Shown here piece by piece: positions 50,403 through 59,898 of a stretch of 64,000 nucleotides of DNA (positions are counted from its first letter, which is position 1; every line of letters starts with the position of its first letter). The DNA lies in NCBI GenBank assembly GCA_959019775.1, contig CAUEPS010000002.1, positions 170,481-234,480 of the forward strand, read 5' to 3'. This DNA is from an uncultured Collinsella sp. Lineage in GTDB: Bacteria; Actinomycetota; Coriobacteriia; Coriobacteriales; Coriobacteriaceae. The position numbers and the translations under genes were made by a program. The notes beneath the pieces are model-generated. The model was not told the DNA's origin, did not search any database, and saw only the letters and a list, made by a program, of their open reading frames with translations.

Positions 50403-52427
50403 CTACATCAAGTTACAAACAGCTGCCGCGAAGGCTACGGGGTCCTCGGGGAGGATGCCCTCGACGAGCAGGGCCTGGTCGTAGAGCAGGCCGGAGTACT
50501 GCTTAATCTTGTCGGCGTCGCCGGCCTTCTGGGCAGCGACGAGCTTGGCGAAGACCGGGTGTTTGGCGTTGAGCTCGAGCACGCGCTGGCTCTTGGGCAT
50601 ACCGTCGGGCGCGCCCTCAGGACCCTTCTGAAGCACCTTCTCCATCTCGAGCGAAAGCGGACCCACGGTGGTGATGCAAGCGGGGGCATCGGTCAGGCGC
50701 GCGGAGACGGCAACTTTCTCGACCTTGTCACCGAGCGCCTCCTTCATAGCGCTAAAGAGGTCCTCGTTTTCCTTGGTGGCGTCCTCGGCCTCCTTCTTCT
50801 CGTCCTCGGTCGCCAGATCAAGATCGCCAGTCGCGACGTTCTTGAGCTCCAGGTGACGATCCTCGACCTCGGGCTCGGCACCGTCGGCAACGGCCTTCTC
50901 GGCAGCCTCGCGGGCGGCGTCGTCTTCGTAGATCTTAGGCATATCGGCGGCAACGTACTCACGCATAGCCTGGAACGTAAACTCATCCACATCCTGCGTC
51001 AGCAACAGCACGTCATAGCCGCGCTCGAGCACGCCCTTTACCACGGGCATCTTGGCCAAGCGCTCACGCGAGTCGCCGGCGGCGTAGTAGATGGCCTTCT
51101 GATCCTCGGGCATGCCCTTGGCATACTCGGCCAGGGTAATCATCTTCTGCTCCTTGGCAGACCAGAACAGTAGCAGGTCGGCGAGCTCATCGGCCTTCAT
51201 GCCATAGCTCGAGTAGATGCCGTACTTAAGGCCGCGGCCAAAGTTCTCAAAGAACTTCTCGTAGGCCTCGCGGTCGTTGTCGCGCATGTCCTCAAGATCG
51301 GCAGTGATCTTCTTCTCGACACGCTTGGCAATGGCCTTGAGCTGACGGTTCTGTTGCAGCGTCTCACGCGAAATATTGAGCGTCACGTCGGCAGAGTCCA
51401 CGACACCGCGCACAAAGTTGTAGTAGTCGGGCAGCAAGTCGTCGCACTTCTCCATAATCAGCACGTTGGAACTGTAGAGCGCCAGGCCCTTCTCGTAGTC
51501 CTTGCTGTACAGATCGAACGGGGCGCGACCCGGCACAAACAGCAGCGCATCGTACTCAAGCGTACCCTCGGCATGGAAGCTGATAGTGCGCGCGGGATCG
51601 TCAAAGTCGTGGAACGTGGACTTGTAGAACTCGTTGTAATCCTTCTGCTCAACGTCGGAGCTGCGCTTTTTCCAAATCGGCGTCATGGAGTTGATGGTCT
51701 CGAGCTCCTGGTAGTCCTCGTACTCGGGCTTGTAGTCGTCGCCGGCGTCCTCGGGCTTGGGTTTCTGGCGGCTCTTGCTCACCATCATCTGAATCGGGTA
51801 GCGCACATAGTTGCTGTACTGCTGAATCAGGCTCTTGAGGCCCCACTCGGTCAGGAAGCGATCGTAGGTCTCGGCCTCGCCGTCGGCGTCGAGCTTCTCG
51901 TTCTCGCGCAGCGTCAGGATGACATCGGTACCGTGCTCAGCACGCTCGCCATCCTCGATGGTGTAGCCCTCAAGACCGTCGGACTCCCAAACGTGGGCGG
52001 TGTCCTCGCCATAGGCGCGGCTGACAACCTTTACGTGGCTGGCAACCATAAAGGCAGAGTAGAAGCCCACGCCAAACTGACCGATGATGTCGACATCGGA
52101 ACCCTGCTGCTCGGCGTTCTCAGTCTTAAACTCCTCGGAGCCGGAATGGGCGATGGTGCCCAGATTGCGCTCGAGCTCCTCGGCGGTCATGCCGATACCG
52201 TTATCCGAAATGGTGATGGTACGGGCATCTTTATCAAAGGAAACACGGATGGCCAGGTCGCCCTGGTCGAGCTTGACACTCGGATCCTGCAGGCTCTTAA
52301 AGTTGAGCTTGTCGACGGCATCGCTCGCGTTGGAGATAAGCTCGCGCAGGAAGATTTCCTTATTGGTGTAGATGGAGTTGATCATGAGGTCGAGCAATTT
52401 TTTGCTCTCGGTCTTAAATTGACGCAT
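50403..52427 (-). CDS. htpG: Molecular chaperone HtpG (Hsp90)
   Basis: This 674-residue bacterial Hsp90 has the GHKL ATPase N-domain (YTNKEIFLRELISNASDAVDKL, ISDNGIGM, IGQFGVGFYSAFMVA), the middle domain with catalytic Arg region (FVRGVVDSADVTLNISRETLQQ) and the C-terminal dimerisation domain. It is slightly longer than E. coli HtpG (624) because of an acidic Glu/Asp/Lys-rich insertion around residues 515-570. The ATG follows AAAGGAC. No CIRCE or HAIR element was seen upstream. Confidence 0.96.
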   Translation of the reverse strand: MRQFKTESKKLLDLMINSIYTNKEIFLRELISNASDAVDKLNFKSLQDPSVKLDQGDLAIRVSFDKDARTITISDNGIGMTAEELERNLGTIAHSGSEEFKTENAEQQGSDVDIIGQFGVGFYSAFMVASHVKVVSRAYGEDTAHVWESDGLEGYTIEDGERAEHGTDVILTLRENEKLDADGEAETYDRFLTEWGLKSLIQQYSNYVRYPIQMMVSKSRQKPKPEDAGDDYKPEYEDYQELETINSMTPIWKKRSSDVEQKDYNEFYKSTFHDFDDPARTISFHAEGTLEYDALLFVPGRAPFDLYSKDYEKGLALYSSNVLIMEKCDDLLPDYYNFVRGVVDSADVTLNISRETLQQNRQLKAIAKRVEKKITADLEDMRDNDREAYEKFFENFGRGLKYGIYSSYGMKADELADLLLFWSAKEQKMITLAEYAKGMPEDQKAIYYAAGDSRERLAKMPVVKGVLERGYDVLLLTQDVDEFTFQAMREYVAADMPKIYEDDAAREAAEKAVADGAEPEVEDRHLELKNVATGDLDLATEDEKKEAEDATKENEDLFSAMKEALGDKVEKVAVSARLTDAPACITTVGPLSLEMEKVLQKGPEGAPDGMPKSQRVLELNAKHPVFAKLVAAQKAGDADKIKQYSGLLYDQALLVEGILPEDPVAFAAAVCNLM

Positions 52428-52630
52428 GTGCAGTCCTTTCGCGCTACCCCTGTCCGCAAAAAACGGCCCGGTTGCCCGAGCCGCATCGCAGACCTGCTAT
52501 GTTCAGACTTAGATTTTATAACCCATTAGCGCGCATATATACATACGGAATCGAAAAATTGTATGTCCGAGCGCTCTGATGCGCCAATTGCCAAGGAGTG
52601 TCCCAAACTGCCGGCAGGAAAGGAACGTCC

Positions 52631-53131
52631 CTATCTGCCATCTACGCGCTTGGCCATCCAGGCATGAGGCTGGCCTTCATCCTCATAGTCCACCGGGGCA
52701 ATCTGCGTGTAGCCCGCCTTTACATAGAGCGGCAGCACGTATTCCTGAGCATGCAGCTTAATGAGCTTGGCGCCGGCATCACGCGCGGCGGTATCACTGG
52801 CCTCGACAATCTTGCTCGCCAAACCGCGACGGCGCATGCTCGGCAGCACGGCCACGCGCCCCATAATGTAGGTCTCCCCCGCCGCGACGCCTTCGTCCAA
52901 GTCGCACGCCGGCGACACCGGAGCCTCTGCGTCAGCCGCGCGCTCCAGTTCCTCGGGAAACACGCGCGAGCAACCGGCAAGCTCGCCGTCTACATAGAGC
53001 GTCACATGAATGCAGTTCGGATCCTCGTCGATAGCGTCAAACTCGTTCTCGTAGCCCTGCTCGTCCATAAAAACGACGCGGCGCACCAACGCCGCGTCAT
53101 CAAAGCATCCCGTCTTAAGTTGGATATCCAT
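52631..53131 (-). CDS. GNAT family N-acetyltransferase
   Basis: This 166-residue protein has the acetyl-CoA motif A (MGRVAVLPSMRRRGLASKIVEAS, with RRRGLA as the Q/RxxGxA site) and motif B (YVLPLYVKAGYTQIA). It resembles the ElaA/YjcF-like group (FMDEQGYENEFDAID near the start, a motif common in these enzymes). Substrate unknown. The ATG at 53131 has AAAGGG upstream; the six-codon extension to 53149 is not preferred. Confidence 0.87.
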   Translation of the reverse strand: MDIQLKTGCFDDAALVRRVVFMDEQGYENEFDAIDEDPNCIHVTLYVDGELAGCSRVFPEELERAADAEAPVSPACDLDEGVAAGETYIMGRVAVLPSMRRRGLASKIVEASDTAARDAGAKLIKLHAQEYVLPLYVKAGYTQIAPVDYEDEGQPHAWMAKRVDGR

Positions 53132-53170
53132 GGCTGCCCTTTCATTCAATGCGAACGTTAGGGACAGATT

Positions 53171-53821
53171 TTAGCGAAAATGAGCTCCGCGCACGCTAAA
53201 CTTGGCCCGCGCCTTTGCCAGGCAATCGTAGTGGCGAACATTGTGGGCGTCGCTTGCGATAAAGCTGTACAGGCCCTCGTCAAACAGGCGCTGCGCCGGC
53301 TTTTTCTCGCGACCAAAGCGCCCACCGGCAATAAAATCAGCCGAAGCCTGCAGCTTGCAACCCATATCGACCAGATGCTCGGCAATGCCCACATCCTTTT
53401 GAATGGCGCGATAACGCTCGGGATGGGCAATAATCACTTGGTAGCCGCGGCACTGTAGGTCGTAGATCGTGTTCTCGTATTCCTCAAAGTCATACGAATC
53501 GGCACGTGTCGAGAGCTCAAGCAAAAACTCATTCGACCCGTCAAAGTGCAGGCGATCGGCCCATTCGATGCCCAAATCCATGAGCTTGGCATGATTGACC
53601 TCAAAGCCCATCTGCAAATGCATATCGCCCGCATGCGCGCAAAGCAGTCGAAAGGCCTCCCACATTTTTTCAAAGTCAAAATATGGGTCCCGGCAGTGCG
53701 GCGTGCACACCATGTGCGTTACGCCGACGGCGCGGGCCGCCTCGAGCATCGCCAAGCTTTGCTCGAGGTTCGCCGCGCCGTCGTCAACACCGGGCAGGAT
53801 ATGGCAGTGGATGTCTCTCAT
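53171..53821 (-). CDS. cpsB: CpsB/CapC-type tyrosine-protein phosphatase (PHP domain)
   Basis: This 216-residue metal-dependent phosphatase of the PHP fold shows metal-binding motifs HCHILPGVDDGA, TPHCRDP, HPERY and SDAHN. In streptococci and bacilli this enzyme dephosphorylates the Tyr-rich tail of the CpsD kinase. It is third in a cpsC-cpsD-cpsB order on this strand, starting 25 bases after cpsD. The ATG follows GAGGG. Confidence 0.9.
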   Translation of the reverse strand: MRDIHCHILPGVDDGAANLEQSLAMLEAARAVGVTHMVCTPHCRDPYFDFEKMWEAFRLLCAHAGDMHLQMGFEVNHAKLMDLGIEWADRLHFDGSNEFLLELSTRADSYDFEEYENTIYDLQCRGYQVIIAHPERYRAIQKDVGIAEHLVDMGCKLQASADFIAGGRFGREKKPAQRLFDEGLYSFIASDAHNVRHYDCLAKARAKFSVRGAHFR

Positions 53822-53846
53822 ATCGCCCTCTTATCTGCGTCGTTGC

Positions 53847-54602
53847 TTATTTCTTAAAGCGTTTCGCCTTCGCAGGGGTGCCCGCTGCAGCCGCTCCGCC
53901 GACAGCGGGATTGACCCCAGCCGCAGCGTCGTTCTGCCCCTTATCCCCGCCATAATACGAGTAATAGTAGTCGTGGCTCGAAGTCTCGCAGCAGTTCATG
54001 ACCGTACCGATCACGTTGACCTCGGCCTTGTTGAGCTGATCGAAAGCAGCGAGGATCTCATTGCGCTTGGCAAAGTCCTGACGGATGACATAGATGGTGC
54101 CGTCGGTGATCGCAGCGACTTCGGCAGCGTCAACGAACGTACCCACAGGCGGCGTATCAAAGATGACGTACTGGTACTTTTCCTCCAGCGCGGCGACAAG
54201 CTTGGCAAAGCGGCGCGAGGCGATGATGTCTGCCGGATTGGGAATGCGCGGCTCGGCGTCGAGGAAGAAGAGGTTGGGCTGGTCGGTGTCGATAACGGCC
54301 TCATCGATCGACATCTGATCGGAAAGCACGGCGTACAGGCCGCCGGCACGATGGATGCCCAGCATGTTGGCAAGCGTACGATGGCGCATGTCGCACTCAA
54401 CGAGCAGAACGCTCTTGCCGCTGGTTGCGATGGCCTGGGCCAAGTTGAACGCAATGGTGGACTTGCCCTCGTTGGGAATGGAGGAGGTCACCGTAATGGA
54501 CTTGATGGGCGTATCAACACTCGCAAAGCGAATGTTGGCGAGCAGCGTCTTGGCTGCGTTGTCAAAGGCGAGGGTATCGCCGGTTTTCTTTTTACGGGCC
54601 AT
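53847..54602 (-). CDS. cpsD: CpsD/CapB-type tyrosine autokinase
   Basis: This 251-residue BY-kinase has Walker A SSIPNEGKST, Walker A' VLLVECDMR, Walker B YVIFDTPPVG and a C-terminal Tyr cluster (HDYYYSYYGG) that is the autophosphorylation site. A further Ala/Gly-rich tail ends AKAKRFKK. It needs CpsC as membrane activator, encoded 3 bases upstream. It normally regulates capsule or exopolysaccharide assembly, but no glycosyltransferase genes are nearby. Confidence 0.92.
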   Translation of the reverse strand: MARKKKTGDTLAFDNAAKTLLANIRFASVDTPIKSITVTSSIPNEGKSTIAFNLAQAIATSGKSVLLVECDMRHRTLANMLGIHRAGGLYAVLSDQMSIDEAVIDTDQPNLFFLDAEPRIPNPADIIASRRFAKLVAALEEKYQYVIFDTPPVGTFVDAAEVAAITDGTIYVIRQDFAKRNEILAAFDQLNKAEVNVIGTVMNCCETSSHDYYYSYYGGDKGQNDAAAGVNPAVGGAAAAGTPAKAKRFKK

Positions 54603-54605
54603 GGA

Positions 54606-55262
54606 TTACTTACCGCCCTTCACAACGGGAAAACGGCCGATGACGGGCACGCCGAGCAGCTCGACGGCGTCATCGACAGAACGGACGCGCGTGTTGAGCA
54701 TGTCGAGCAGCACAACAATCGCGACAGCGACAAACAGACCGGCCAGAGCGGCAACTGCAATGTAGAGCTTGCGGTTGGGGCCGCTGGGCTGGGTGGGAAC
54801 CTTTGCCTTGTCGATGACGTTGACGGCCTGGGCGGCGTCGACGTCCTGGGCGACGGTAGAAACCGAGTTGGCCATGGCGTTGGCGACAGCGGCAGCGCCA
54901 TCGGGGCTGGCACCGGTCACAGACAGCGAGATAACGCGGGTCGTGGTCTCGCTCGTAACGCTTACCTTATAGTCGGCCAGGCTGGAAAGGCCCAGCTCCT
55001 TGGCGGCACCGCTCTTGACGCTATCGCTGTCGAGCAGCGTGGCGATGTCGTTGGAGAGCATCTGGCTTGCAGACAGATCGTTGTAGTAGCTCGTCTGGCT
55101 GCCATCGGTCTTGGCGAGAATGTACATGCTCGTCGTGGCGGTGTAGGTGTTGTCCATCATGGTGAAGGAGACGACGCCCATGGCGATCGCGCAGACCACC
55201 GGAAGGGCGATGACCAGCTTGAGGTGCTTTTTTAGCAGCTGGAACAGTTCAAGAAGGGTCAT
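54606..55262 (-). CDS. cpsC: CpsC/Wzz-type chain-length regulator and kinase activator
   Basis: This 218-residue protein has two membrane helices (KLVIALPVVCAIAMGVVSF and KLYIAVAALAGLFVAVAIVVL) enclosing an extracellular Wzz domain (YTATTSMYILAKTD, the proline-containing PTQPSGPNR just before helix 2). The cytoplasmic C-terminus contacts the kinase. First gene of the cpsCDB set. The ATG follows AAAGG, and a TATTAT (plus 55310-55315 reversed) is a possible -10. Confidence 0.9.
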   Translation of the reverse strand: MTLLELFQLLKKHLKLVIALPVVCAIAMGVVSFTMMDNTYTATTSMYILAKTDGSQTSYYNDLSASQMLSNDIATLLDSDSVKSGAAKELGLSSLADYKVSVTSETTTRVISLSVTGASPDGAAAVANAMANSVSTVAQDVDAAQAVNVIDKAKVPTQPSGPNRKLYIAVAALAGLFVAVAIVVLLDMLNTRVRSVDDAVELLGVPVIGRFPVVKGGK

Positions 55263-55434
55263 GCAGCTTGCCTTTCATTTCCCTAGTTCGTATCGACAAG
55301 ACTGCTCGTATAATATCGTATCTTTCTGCCATGTCCGAACTCTATACATAAGATACAGCGTCCGCGTGTAAGTTGCGCAACAACTAACGCGGCAGCGGAG
55401 GCGCATCGTCTAATCCTCGATTTTTGCCATACCG

Positions 55435-56859
55435 CTACGCGAACGGTCCCTCTTGTTGCACGGGAAACGTTACCGAAATGGTGGTTCCCACGCCCGGTTC
55501 ACTCGACAGATCAATCGCGGCATGATGGTACAGAGCGGCGTGCTTGACGATCGCCAAGCCCAGGCCGGTTCCGCCACGCGCCTTAGAACGACTCTTGTCC
55601 ACACGGTAAAAACGCTCGAACACTTTACCCTGCTCCTCGGGCGCAATACCGATACCCGTGTCGGCAACAGATAGGTACGGATGGCCCTCATCGTTGGTCC
55701 CGCAGCGCAGCGTGACCGTACCGCCAGGTCGGTTGTAGCGAATGGCGTTGCTCGCCAGGTTATAGATCAGCTCGTCGATCAGGCGCGTCACGCCTTCGAT
55801 CACCACGGGCTTCGTCTCGTGCCCAATGGTCACATTCGACTGACGGGCAACCTGCTCAAGACGCTGTTCCACCGTCAACATGGCGCGAGAGAGCTCGATG
55901 GGCTCTGTGGACCCAATGGGCACAGCCTCGCCCTCGGATGCTCGTTCCGCCTCGTCCAAGTTGGAAAGCGTGAGGATGTCGTTGACGAGCGCTGCCAGGC
56001 GTCCCGCCTCGCGGTAGATGCGGCCGCCAAAGTTGCGCAGGTCATCCTCGCCCTCAACCATGCCGTTTGTAATAAGCTCGGCATAGCCCGAAATCGCGGT
56101 GAGCGGGGTCTTGAGCTCATGAGTGATATTGGCCGTGAACTCGCGACGCATGCGGTCGTTATCGGCCAGCACCGCCATCTGGCGTTTAAGCTCCTGGCGC
56201 TGTGACTCAATGCGCTCGAGCATGGGAACCATCTCGGTGTAGGCGTGTTCATAGCTACGGCGCGGGTGGTCCAAATCGACCTCCTGCAGCGGCGCAATGA
56301 TGGCACGGGATTCGCGGCGCGCAAGGAAAAATGAGAGCACCGCGCCCGCCGCCGCAATAAGCAGCATCGGCGCCACCAGCGAAAGCAAAATCGCCGCAAC
56401 GCCAGGCTGGGCCTGTGCCAAACGAACAACCTGACCGTTATCAAGGGCGACGGCGCGATATAGCATAATCTCGTCGAGCGTGGTGCTCGAGCGCTCCGCG
56501 GAGCCCGAACCGCTCTCAAGGGCCTCAACGACCTCGGGGCGATCGCCATGGTTGGGCAGCATGGAAGGAGACGCCTCGTTATCGTAGGCGACCGATCCAT
56601 CCCTGTTGATCAGCGTGATACGAAGGTCCTCGCGATCGAGGCTTCGCAAGAATGCGATGGGCTCCTTCTGCTCGTTTAAGGCGGCGGCAATAAGCTCGGT
56701 TTCTTGCGAAAGGTTGGCACTCGTGGCATCTGCCAAGGTGTTTTGCACAAAGAACGCGCCCAGCACCGTAAACGCCAAAATGACGGACATGGCGCAGACA
56801 AATATCGTCGCAAACACGCGATGCGAGAGCGTGTGTTTTCCCTGAGGGGCAAAGACCAC
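55435..56859 (-). CDS. PhoR-like sensor histidine kinase
   Basis: This 474-residue kinase has two membrane helices (about 17-38 and 157-181) around an extracellular sensing region of about 115 residues. A HAMP/linker part, the H-box with phosphorylated His 247 (NITHELKTPLTAISGYAELI) and ATPase boxes (ASNAIRYN, DTGIGI, GTGLGL) follow. The GTG start follows GAGGAG and lies 3 bases after the response regulator stop, so they form one operon. The pstB gene upstream supports control of phosphate uptake. Sensing mechanism not evident. Confidence 0.9.
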   Translation of the reverse strand: MVFAPQGKHTLSHRVFATIFVCAMSVILAFTVLGAFFVQNTLADATSANLSQETELIAAALNEQKEPIAFLRSLDREDLRITLINRDGSVAYDNEASPSMLPNHGDRPEVVEALESGSGSAERSSTTLDEIMLYRAVALDNGQVVRLAQAQPGVAAILLSLVAPMLLIAAAGAVLSFFLARRESRAIIAPLQEVDLDHPRRSYEHAYTEMVPMLERIESQRQELKRQMAVLADNDRMRREFTANITHELKTPLTAISGYAELITNGMVEGEDDLRNFGGRIYREAGRLAALVNDILTLSNLDEAERASEGEAVPIGSTEPIELSRAMLTVEQRLEQVARQSNVTIGHETKPVVIEGVTRLIDELIYNLASNAIRYNRPGGTVTLRCGTNDEGHPYLSVADTGIGIAPEEQGKVFERFYRVDKSRSKARGGTGLGLAIVKHAALYHHAAIDLSSEPGVGTTISVTFPVQQEGPFA

Positions 56860-56862
56860 GGA

Positions 56863-57591
56863 CTACTCCTCCGATGCTGCTGCCGCAGCGACGGCATCTT
56901 CAGTATCGCTACCGGCGGAAGGCTCCGCCAGGCGATAACCCACGCCGCGCACCGTCTCGATAGCGCCGGCACGCTCGCCGAGCTTTTGGCGAAGCGTCTG
57001 CACGTGAACGTCGACGGTACGCGAGCCGCCGTCGAAGTCCCAGCCCCACACGCTCTGCAGCAGCGACTCACGGGTAAAGACCACACCGGGTTTGCGCATA
57101 AGATATTCGAGCAAATCGAACTCGCGCAAGGTGAGTTTGAGCGGCTCGCCGGCAACGGTCGCCTCGCGATGGCTGGGCGAAAGCACGATATCGCCCACGC
57201 TGAGCACATCGCTCGCCTGCTTGACCATACCGCCGCGGCGCAGCAGCGCACGGCAACGGCTGGCAAGCTCCATGAGCGAAAACGGCTTGGTCAGATAATC
57301 GTCAGCACCGCCATCGAGCGCCATCACCTTATCGAGCTCGGTATCCTTAGCAGTAAGCATCATGATGGGCACCGTCGCCGTCAGACGGTCGGCACGCAGG
57401 CGACGCATAATTGCCAAACCGTCGGTATCGGGCAGCATGATGTCGAGCAGGACGGCATCGGGTACCCGTCGCGCCACGGCAGCCTTAAACTCGCCATCGC
57501 ACGAAAAGCCTTCGGCCTCGATTCCCTGTTTGCGCAGTGCATAGACCGTCAAATCCCTGATGTTGTCATCGTCCTCGACGTAATAGATCAT
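56863..57591 (-). CDS. OmpR/PhoB-family response regulator
   Basis: A 242-residue regulator: receiver with acidic pair D7-D8 and phosphoacceptor D50 (AVLLDIMLPDTDG), conserved Lys in YLTKPFS, then an OmpR winged helix (LTLREFDLLEYLM, SRTVDVHVQTLRQKLG, VRGVGYRL) and an acidic/Ala-rich tail. The ATG at 57591 has AAAGGGG upstream and begins the canonical receiver strand; an eight-codon extension is rejected. Followed by its kinase. Likely PhoP/PhoB equivalent because pstB is upstream. Confidence 0.9.
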   Translation of the reverse strand: MIYYVEDDDNIRDLTVYALRKQGIEAEGFSCDGEFKAAVARRVPDAVLLDIMLPDTDGLAIMRRLRADRLTATVPIMMLTAKDTELDKVMALDGGADDYLTKPFSLMELASRCRALLRRGGMVKQASDVLSVGDIVLSPSHREATVAGEPLKLTLREFDLLEYLMRKPGVVFTRESLLQSVWGWDFDGGSRTVDVHVQTLRQKLGERAGAIETVRGVGYRLAEPSAGSDTEDAVAAAAASEE

Positions 57592-57655
57592 GTTGAACCC
57601 CTTTGCGGCCGGCATGACCGCATCTTAACCCTAAAGGTACCTTTACTAGATGGTA

Positions 57656-58531
57656 TCAGCCAAAACGTCCCGTCAAATAATCCGCCGTGCGCGGGTCGGT
57701 GGGATTTTTGAAGAGCTGAGCGCTGGGTGCGTGCTCCACCAACTCACCCAGCAAGAAAAACGCGACCGAGTCGGAGATGCGCGCCGCCTGCTGCATATTG
57801 TGCGTAACGACCACGAGCGTGCAGGTCTCCTTGAGCTCGCAGGCCAGCTGCTCAACCACCAGCGTCGACACGGGATCGAGAGCGCTCGTGGGCTCGTCCA
57901 TCAGCAGAATATCGGGTTGCACGGCAAGCGCGCGGGCGATGCACAGACGCTGCTGCTGCCCGCCCGAAAGGCCCAGCCCCGACTCCTTGAGCTTGTCCTT
58001 GACCTCATCCCACAGTGCGGCGCGTCGCAGGGAGTCTTCGACCAGCTCGTCGAGCACGACGCGGTCGCGCACTCCCATGCCGCGAGGACCGTAGGCGACG
58101 TTGTCGTAGATGCTCATGGGAAACGGATTGGGGCGTTGGAACACCATGCCCACGCGCTGGCGCAAGCGGCAGATATCGTAATCGCCCAGGATATTCTGGC
58201 CGTCAAGTGCAATCTTGCCTTCAATGCGGCAATCCTTGATGCCGTCGTTCATGCGGTTAAAGCAACGCAGCAACGTCGACTTGCCGCAGCCCGAAGGACC
58301 GATAAACGAGGTAATCTGCTTGTCGCGAATCTTGATGTTCACGTCCTTGAGCGCATGATGGTCGCCGTAAAACAGGTCAAGGCCCTCAACATCGATACGC
58401 GTCGGCGAGACGGCAAGGTCCTGCGCCGTGGGGCGAGTCGCATCCCCAACTTCGCGCTCGTGCGCGGCCTCGGCCTGCGCCTCTATGAGTTCCTCAAGCT
58501 CCGTAGGCCCCATCGCCGCAGCAGCCGTCAT
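57656..58531 (-). CDS. pstB: Phosphate ABC transporter ATP-binding protein PstB
   Basis: This 291-residue ATPase of the high-affinity phosphate importer has Walker A GPSGCGKSTLLRCFNRMND, the Pst-specific FQRPNPFPMSIYDNVAYGPR, signature LSGGQQQRLCIARALA and Walker B ILLMDEPTSALDP. An N-terminal Glu/Ala-rich extension of about 40 residues is unusual. GGAGG lies 8 bases before the ATG at 58531; the ATG five codons earlier overlaps that site. pstS, pstC and pstA are not in the window; phoU is also missing. The PhoPR-like genes follow on the same strand. Confidence 0.94.
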   Translation of the reverse strand: MTAAAAMGPTELEELIEAQAEAAHEREVGDATRPTAQDLAVSPTRIDVEGLDLFYGDHHALKDVNIKIRDKQITSFIGPSGCGKSTLLRCFNRMNDGIKDCRIEGKIALDGQNILGDYDICRLRQRVGMVFQRPNPFPMSIYDNVAYGPRGMGVRDRVVLDELVEDSLRRAALWDEVKDKLKESGLGLSGGQQQRLCIARALAVQPDILLMDEPTSALDPVSTLVVEQLACELKETCTLVVVTHNMQQAARISDSVAFFLLGELVEHAPSAQLFKNPTDPRTADYLTGRFG

Positions 58532-58634
58532 ACCGCATACCTCCATATCGATATCAATTCAGCAGTATCGATAGTAGAAATCACGGCTCATACGCACGTG
58601 AGCGCATTGTCAAGTGTTTGTAAGGACACGCTGG

Positions 58635-59873
58635 TTATGCAGCGGGCAGCGCAATGGTAAACACCGTGTGCTCGGGCGTCGATTCGCACGCAATGGTGCC
58701 GCTGTGTGCCGCGACAATCTCCTTGGCAATGGCAAGGCCCAGGCCGGCGCCACCGCGATCGGTCGCACGCGCCGCGTCCAGGCGATAGAACTTCTCAAAG
58801 ATCACCTTGAGTTTAGCCGCCGGAATCGGATCACCCTGATTGATAAAGCGAATTCGCACGCCACCGTCATCTTGGCGCCCAGCCTCAATCGTGATGGTCG
58901 ATCCTTCGTAGCTATAGGCGATGGCGTTTTTCATGATGTTGTTGAACACGCGAGCCATCTTGTCGCCATCTACGAGCACCGTCAGGTCCTCACGCACATC
59001 AACTTGGACATCTTGGTGCTGCTCGTTGAGAATGGGATAGAACTCATCGGCCACCTGCGCCAGCAGCAATCCCAGGTCAACGTAGCCGCGCGTGAGCACA
59101 ATATCGTGGAAGTCAAAGCGCGTGATATCAAAGAACTCCTCAATAAGCGCGTCGAGCCGGTGCGCCTTGTCGAGCGCCACGCCCGTAAAGTGTGCGCGCT
59201 GCTCAACCGGCAGGTCGGGCGCCTCCTGCAACAGCGAGAGGTAGCCCACCACGCTGGCAAGCGGCGTGCGCAGGTCATGCGCCAAGTATGTGACCAAATC
59301 GTCCTTGCGGTGTGACTCGTCACGCAGGGCTTGCTGGACTTTGTGCTCGCGGTCGCGCACACGGTTGAGCACACCCTCGACCTCCAGGAAGTCGCCGTCG
59401 ATGTTGTCCCACGCGTCGGGATGATCGATCAGGCGGTCCTGAATACGGGCGGCAAGCACGCGGTCGGAATGCTGCTCACCCTGCTCATAGCCCTGGTAGT
59501 ACAGAGCGCGGCCGCAAAAGAACAGGACGCACACGGCGAGCGCCAAGACAAAGCCAAGCATGTTGAATACAAAGCCGGCATCGACCAGCACCGGTCCCTC
59601 AATGCCACCGAGTGCCATGGCGCCGATCGCCAGCGTCATGACCCACGCGGCACCGCCGATCACCACGCAACGACGCACGATTTCAAAGCGATCGATCAGC
59701 AAGAAGCCGATGAGTAGCACCGCCAAGATACCGGCGATGTTACCAATGCCGATTAGCAGCAGACTCAGCAAAAAGAGCAGCACCGTCGCAAGCGCGCGAT
59801 TATCGACGACCGCCCTAACATATCCAAAGTGCCGATCGGGCACCTCAAACGCCTGCTTATCGTCTTTTGTCAT
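58635..59873 (-). CDS. VanS-like sensor histidine kinase
   Basis: This kinase of about 412 residues has an N-terminal membrane domain of four or more hydrophobic segments (ALATVLLFLLSLLLIGIGNI, ILAVLLIGFLLI, WVMTLAIGAMALG, FVFNMLGFVLALAVCVLFF) with very short loops. A coiled linker, the H-box YLAHDLRTPLASVVGYLSLL and ATPase boxes (NNIMKNAIAYS, GDPIP, GGAGLGLAIAK) follow. The membrane part suggests an intramembrane-sensing kinase. The start at 59873 has GAGG 8 bases upstream; an ATG two codons earlier is too close. Follows its response regulator. VanS-like by domain similarity only: no vancomycin resistance genes are present. Confidence 0.87.
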   Translation of the reverse strand: MTKDDKQAFEVPDRHFGYVRAVVDNRALATVLLFLLSLLLIGIGNIAGILAVLLIGFLLIDRFEIVRRCVVIGGAAWVMTLAIGAMALGGIEGPVLVDAGFVFNMLGFVLALAVCVLFFCGRALYYQGYEQGEQHSDRVLAARIQDRLIDHPDAWDNIDGDFLEVEGVLNRVRDREHKVQQALRDESHRKDDLVTYLAHDLRTPLASVVGYLSLLQEAPDLPVEQRAHFTGVALDKAHRLDALIEEFFDITRFDFHDIVLTRGYVDLGLLLAQVADEFYPILNEQHQDVQVDVREDLTVLVDGDKMARVFNNIMKNAIAYSYEGSTITIEAGRQDDGGVRIRFINQGDPIPAAKLKVIFEKFYRLDAARATDRGGAGLGLAIAKEIVAAHSGTIACESTPEHTVFTIALPAA

Positions 59874-59898
59874 GTCCATGTCCTCGCAAACAAAGGCG

